NCBI GenBank assembly: GCA_965662565.1
Contig: CBFIHS010000041.1
Coordinates: forward strand, 1-15,695
Direction: 5' to 3'
DNA length: 15,695 nucleotides
DNA from: UBA5109 sp965662565
GTDB lineage: Bacteria; Pseudomonadota; Gammaproteobacteria; Pseudomonadales; Pseudohongiellaceae
Both the position numbers and the translations under genes were made by a program. Shown here piece after piece: positions 15,187-15,695 of the stretch (positions are counted from its first letter, which is position 1; every line of letters begins with the position of its first letter). The notes under the pieces are model-generated. The model was not told where the DNA came from and made no database searches. It saw only the letters and a program-made list of their open reading frames with translations.

Positions 15187-15695
15187 CTAATTTTCTTGTT
15201 CCAAATACTTTTCAAAATGAAGCATAATTTTTCGTAAGTACTTCTGCACCATTCTTTGAGAGATCCCAAGGCTTTTCGCTATCTCTTGTGTTGACAGCTC
15301 CGATACACGCCTTAAATAAAATACTTCTTGATACTTTTTAGGCATTAAACGATAAGCCTTTTTGATATTTCTATTTACTTCTTCATACTCGACCCATTCA
15401 ACTGGTGATGGTTCATTTGAATAGGCCTCATCTTCATTATCTGTAGTATCTTGAACTACATAAATCTTTTCTCTACGCAGGTAATTCAGCGCTAGGTTCA
15501 ATGCAATCTTAAATAAGAAAGCACGCGGATATTCAATTTTTTCTTCAGAATCTACTTTGATATAACGCTCAAAAGTATCCTGTGTTAATTCGTAAGCTAC
15601 AGCTTGAGACTTAACTCGAGCCTCAAGAAACTTCTGCAGACTACTTTCGTACTTTGCGATCTCCTCAAACCTGCTTTCTTGCGTATCTTTTTGTG
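15187..15695 (-). CDS. ECF sigma factor, FecI-like (5'-truncated by window edge)
   Basis: 168 residues visible; the frame stays open to the edge, so the start lies beyond it. The longest start-to-stop frame inside the window begins at a TTG (15501) in the middle of region 2 and is not the true start. Region 2 is seen as YESSLQKFLEAR, AYELTQDTFERYIKV and YPRAFLFKIALNLALNYLRR. An acidic linker (DTTDNEDEAYSNEPSP) precedes region 4 with LMPKKYQEVFYLRRV and the helix-turn-helix LSTQEIAKSLGISQRMVQKYL. It should recruit RNA polymerase to the promoters of this signalling unit, under control of the adjacent FecR protein. The visible length fits a FecI-type sigma factor of about 170-180 residues, so only a few codons are missing. 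Confidence 0.92.
   Translation of the reverse strand, partial: QKDTQESRFEEIAKYESSLQKFLEARVKSQAVAYELTQDTFERYIKVDSEEKIEYPRAFLFKIALNLALNYLRREKIYVVQDTTDNEDEAYSNEPSPVEWVEYEEVNRNIKKAYRLMPKKYQEVFYLRRVSELSTQEIAKSLGISQRMVQKYLRKIMLHFEKYLEQEN

Noticed and set aside
15187..15501. 104-codon sigma fragment starting at TTG 15501
   Set aside because: The frame remains open to 15695 and encodes region 2 residues upstream, so 15501 is an internal Leu codon and the true gene is cut by the window edge.
1..15695. tRNA, rRNA, CRISPR array, insertion sequence, prophage or toxin-antitoxin module
   Set aside because: Looked for on both strands by eye; no spaced direct repeats, transposase, integrase or RNA-gene signature was found.

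Overview
The window reads as chromosomal DNA from a Gram-negative, probably marine or aquatic, gammaproteobacterium-like organism. The basis is a TonB-dependent outer-membrane receptor with a FecI/FecR-type sigma/anti-sigma pair, a Na+-pumping oxaloacetate decarboxylase in the oadGAB order, a PcaF/PaaJ-type thiolase, and AT-rich DNA (about 40% GC by eye, not computed). Genus cannot be named from sequence alone. No rRNA, tRNA, CRISPR, insertion sequence or phage gene was seen.

Layout. (1) 1-968 (+): 3' three-quarters of a 3-oxoadipyl-CoA thiolase, ending at a strong bidirectional terminator (985-1013). (2) 4412-1072 (-): four genes for exported proteins: DUF6152 protein, then after a 222-bp gap a tight trio of hypothetical protein A, a metallo-beta-lactamase-fold hydrolase and hypothetical protein B. 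A and B are diverged paralogues. (3) 4413-4838: a 426-bp divergent intergenic region with a six-unit TTTATA tandem repeat and a long hairpin. (4) 4839-5603 (+): exodeoxyribonuclease III. (5) 8937-5670 (-): oadG-oadA-oadB, with a good extended -10 promoter just upstream of a TTG-started oadG. (6) 9087-11338 (+), divergent from oad: a CPA2-family cation/proton antiporter with an RCK domain, then a small putative lipoprotein. (7) 15695-11397 (-): an ECF sigma factor cut by the window edge, its FecR-type anti-sigma regulator and an STN-domain TonB-dependent receptor.

How the genes work together. The sigma-FecR-receptor block is a complete cell-surface signalling unit: ligand in the receptor should be relayed through its periplasmic STN domain to FecR and so to the sigma factor. 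The substrate is unknown. The oad block should turn oxaloacetate decarboxylation into a Na+ gradient, and the divergent CPA2 antiporter belongs to the same ion-homeostasis theme. The DUF6152/A/MBL/B block is the least understood part: every product carries an export signal, the three-gene part is spaced for translational coupling, and only the MBL protein has a recognisable catalytic site.

Several starts differ from the longest reading frame. DUF6152 (ATG 4412) and the MBL protein (ATG 2907) start a few codons inside. oadG starts 31 codons inside. Four genes in a row (oadB, oadG, antiporter, lipoprotein) appear to use TTG.
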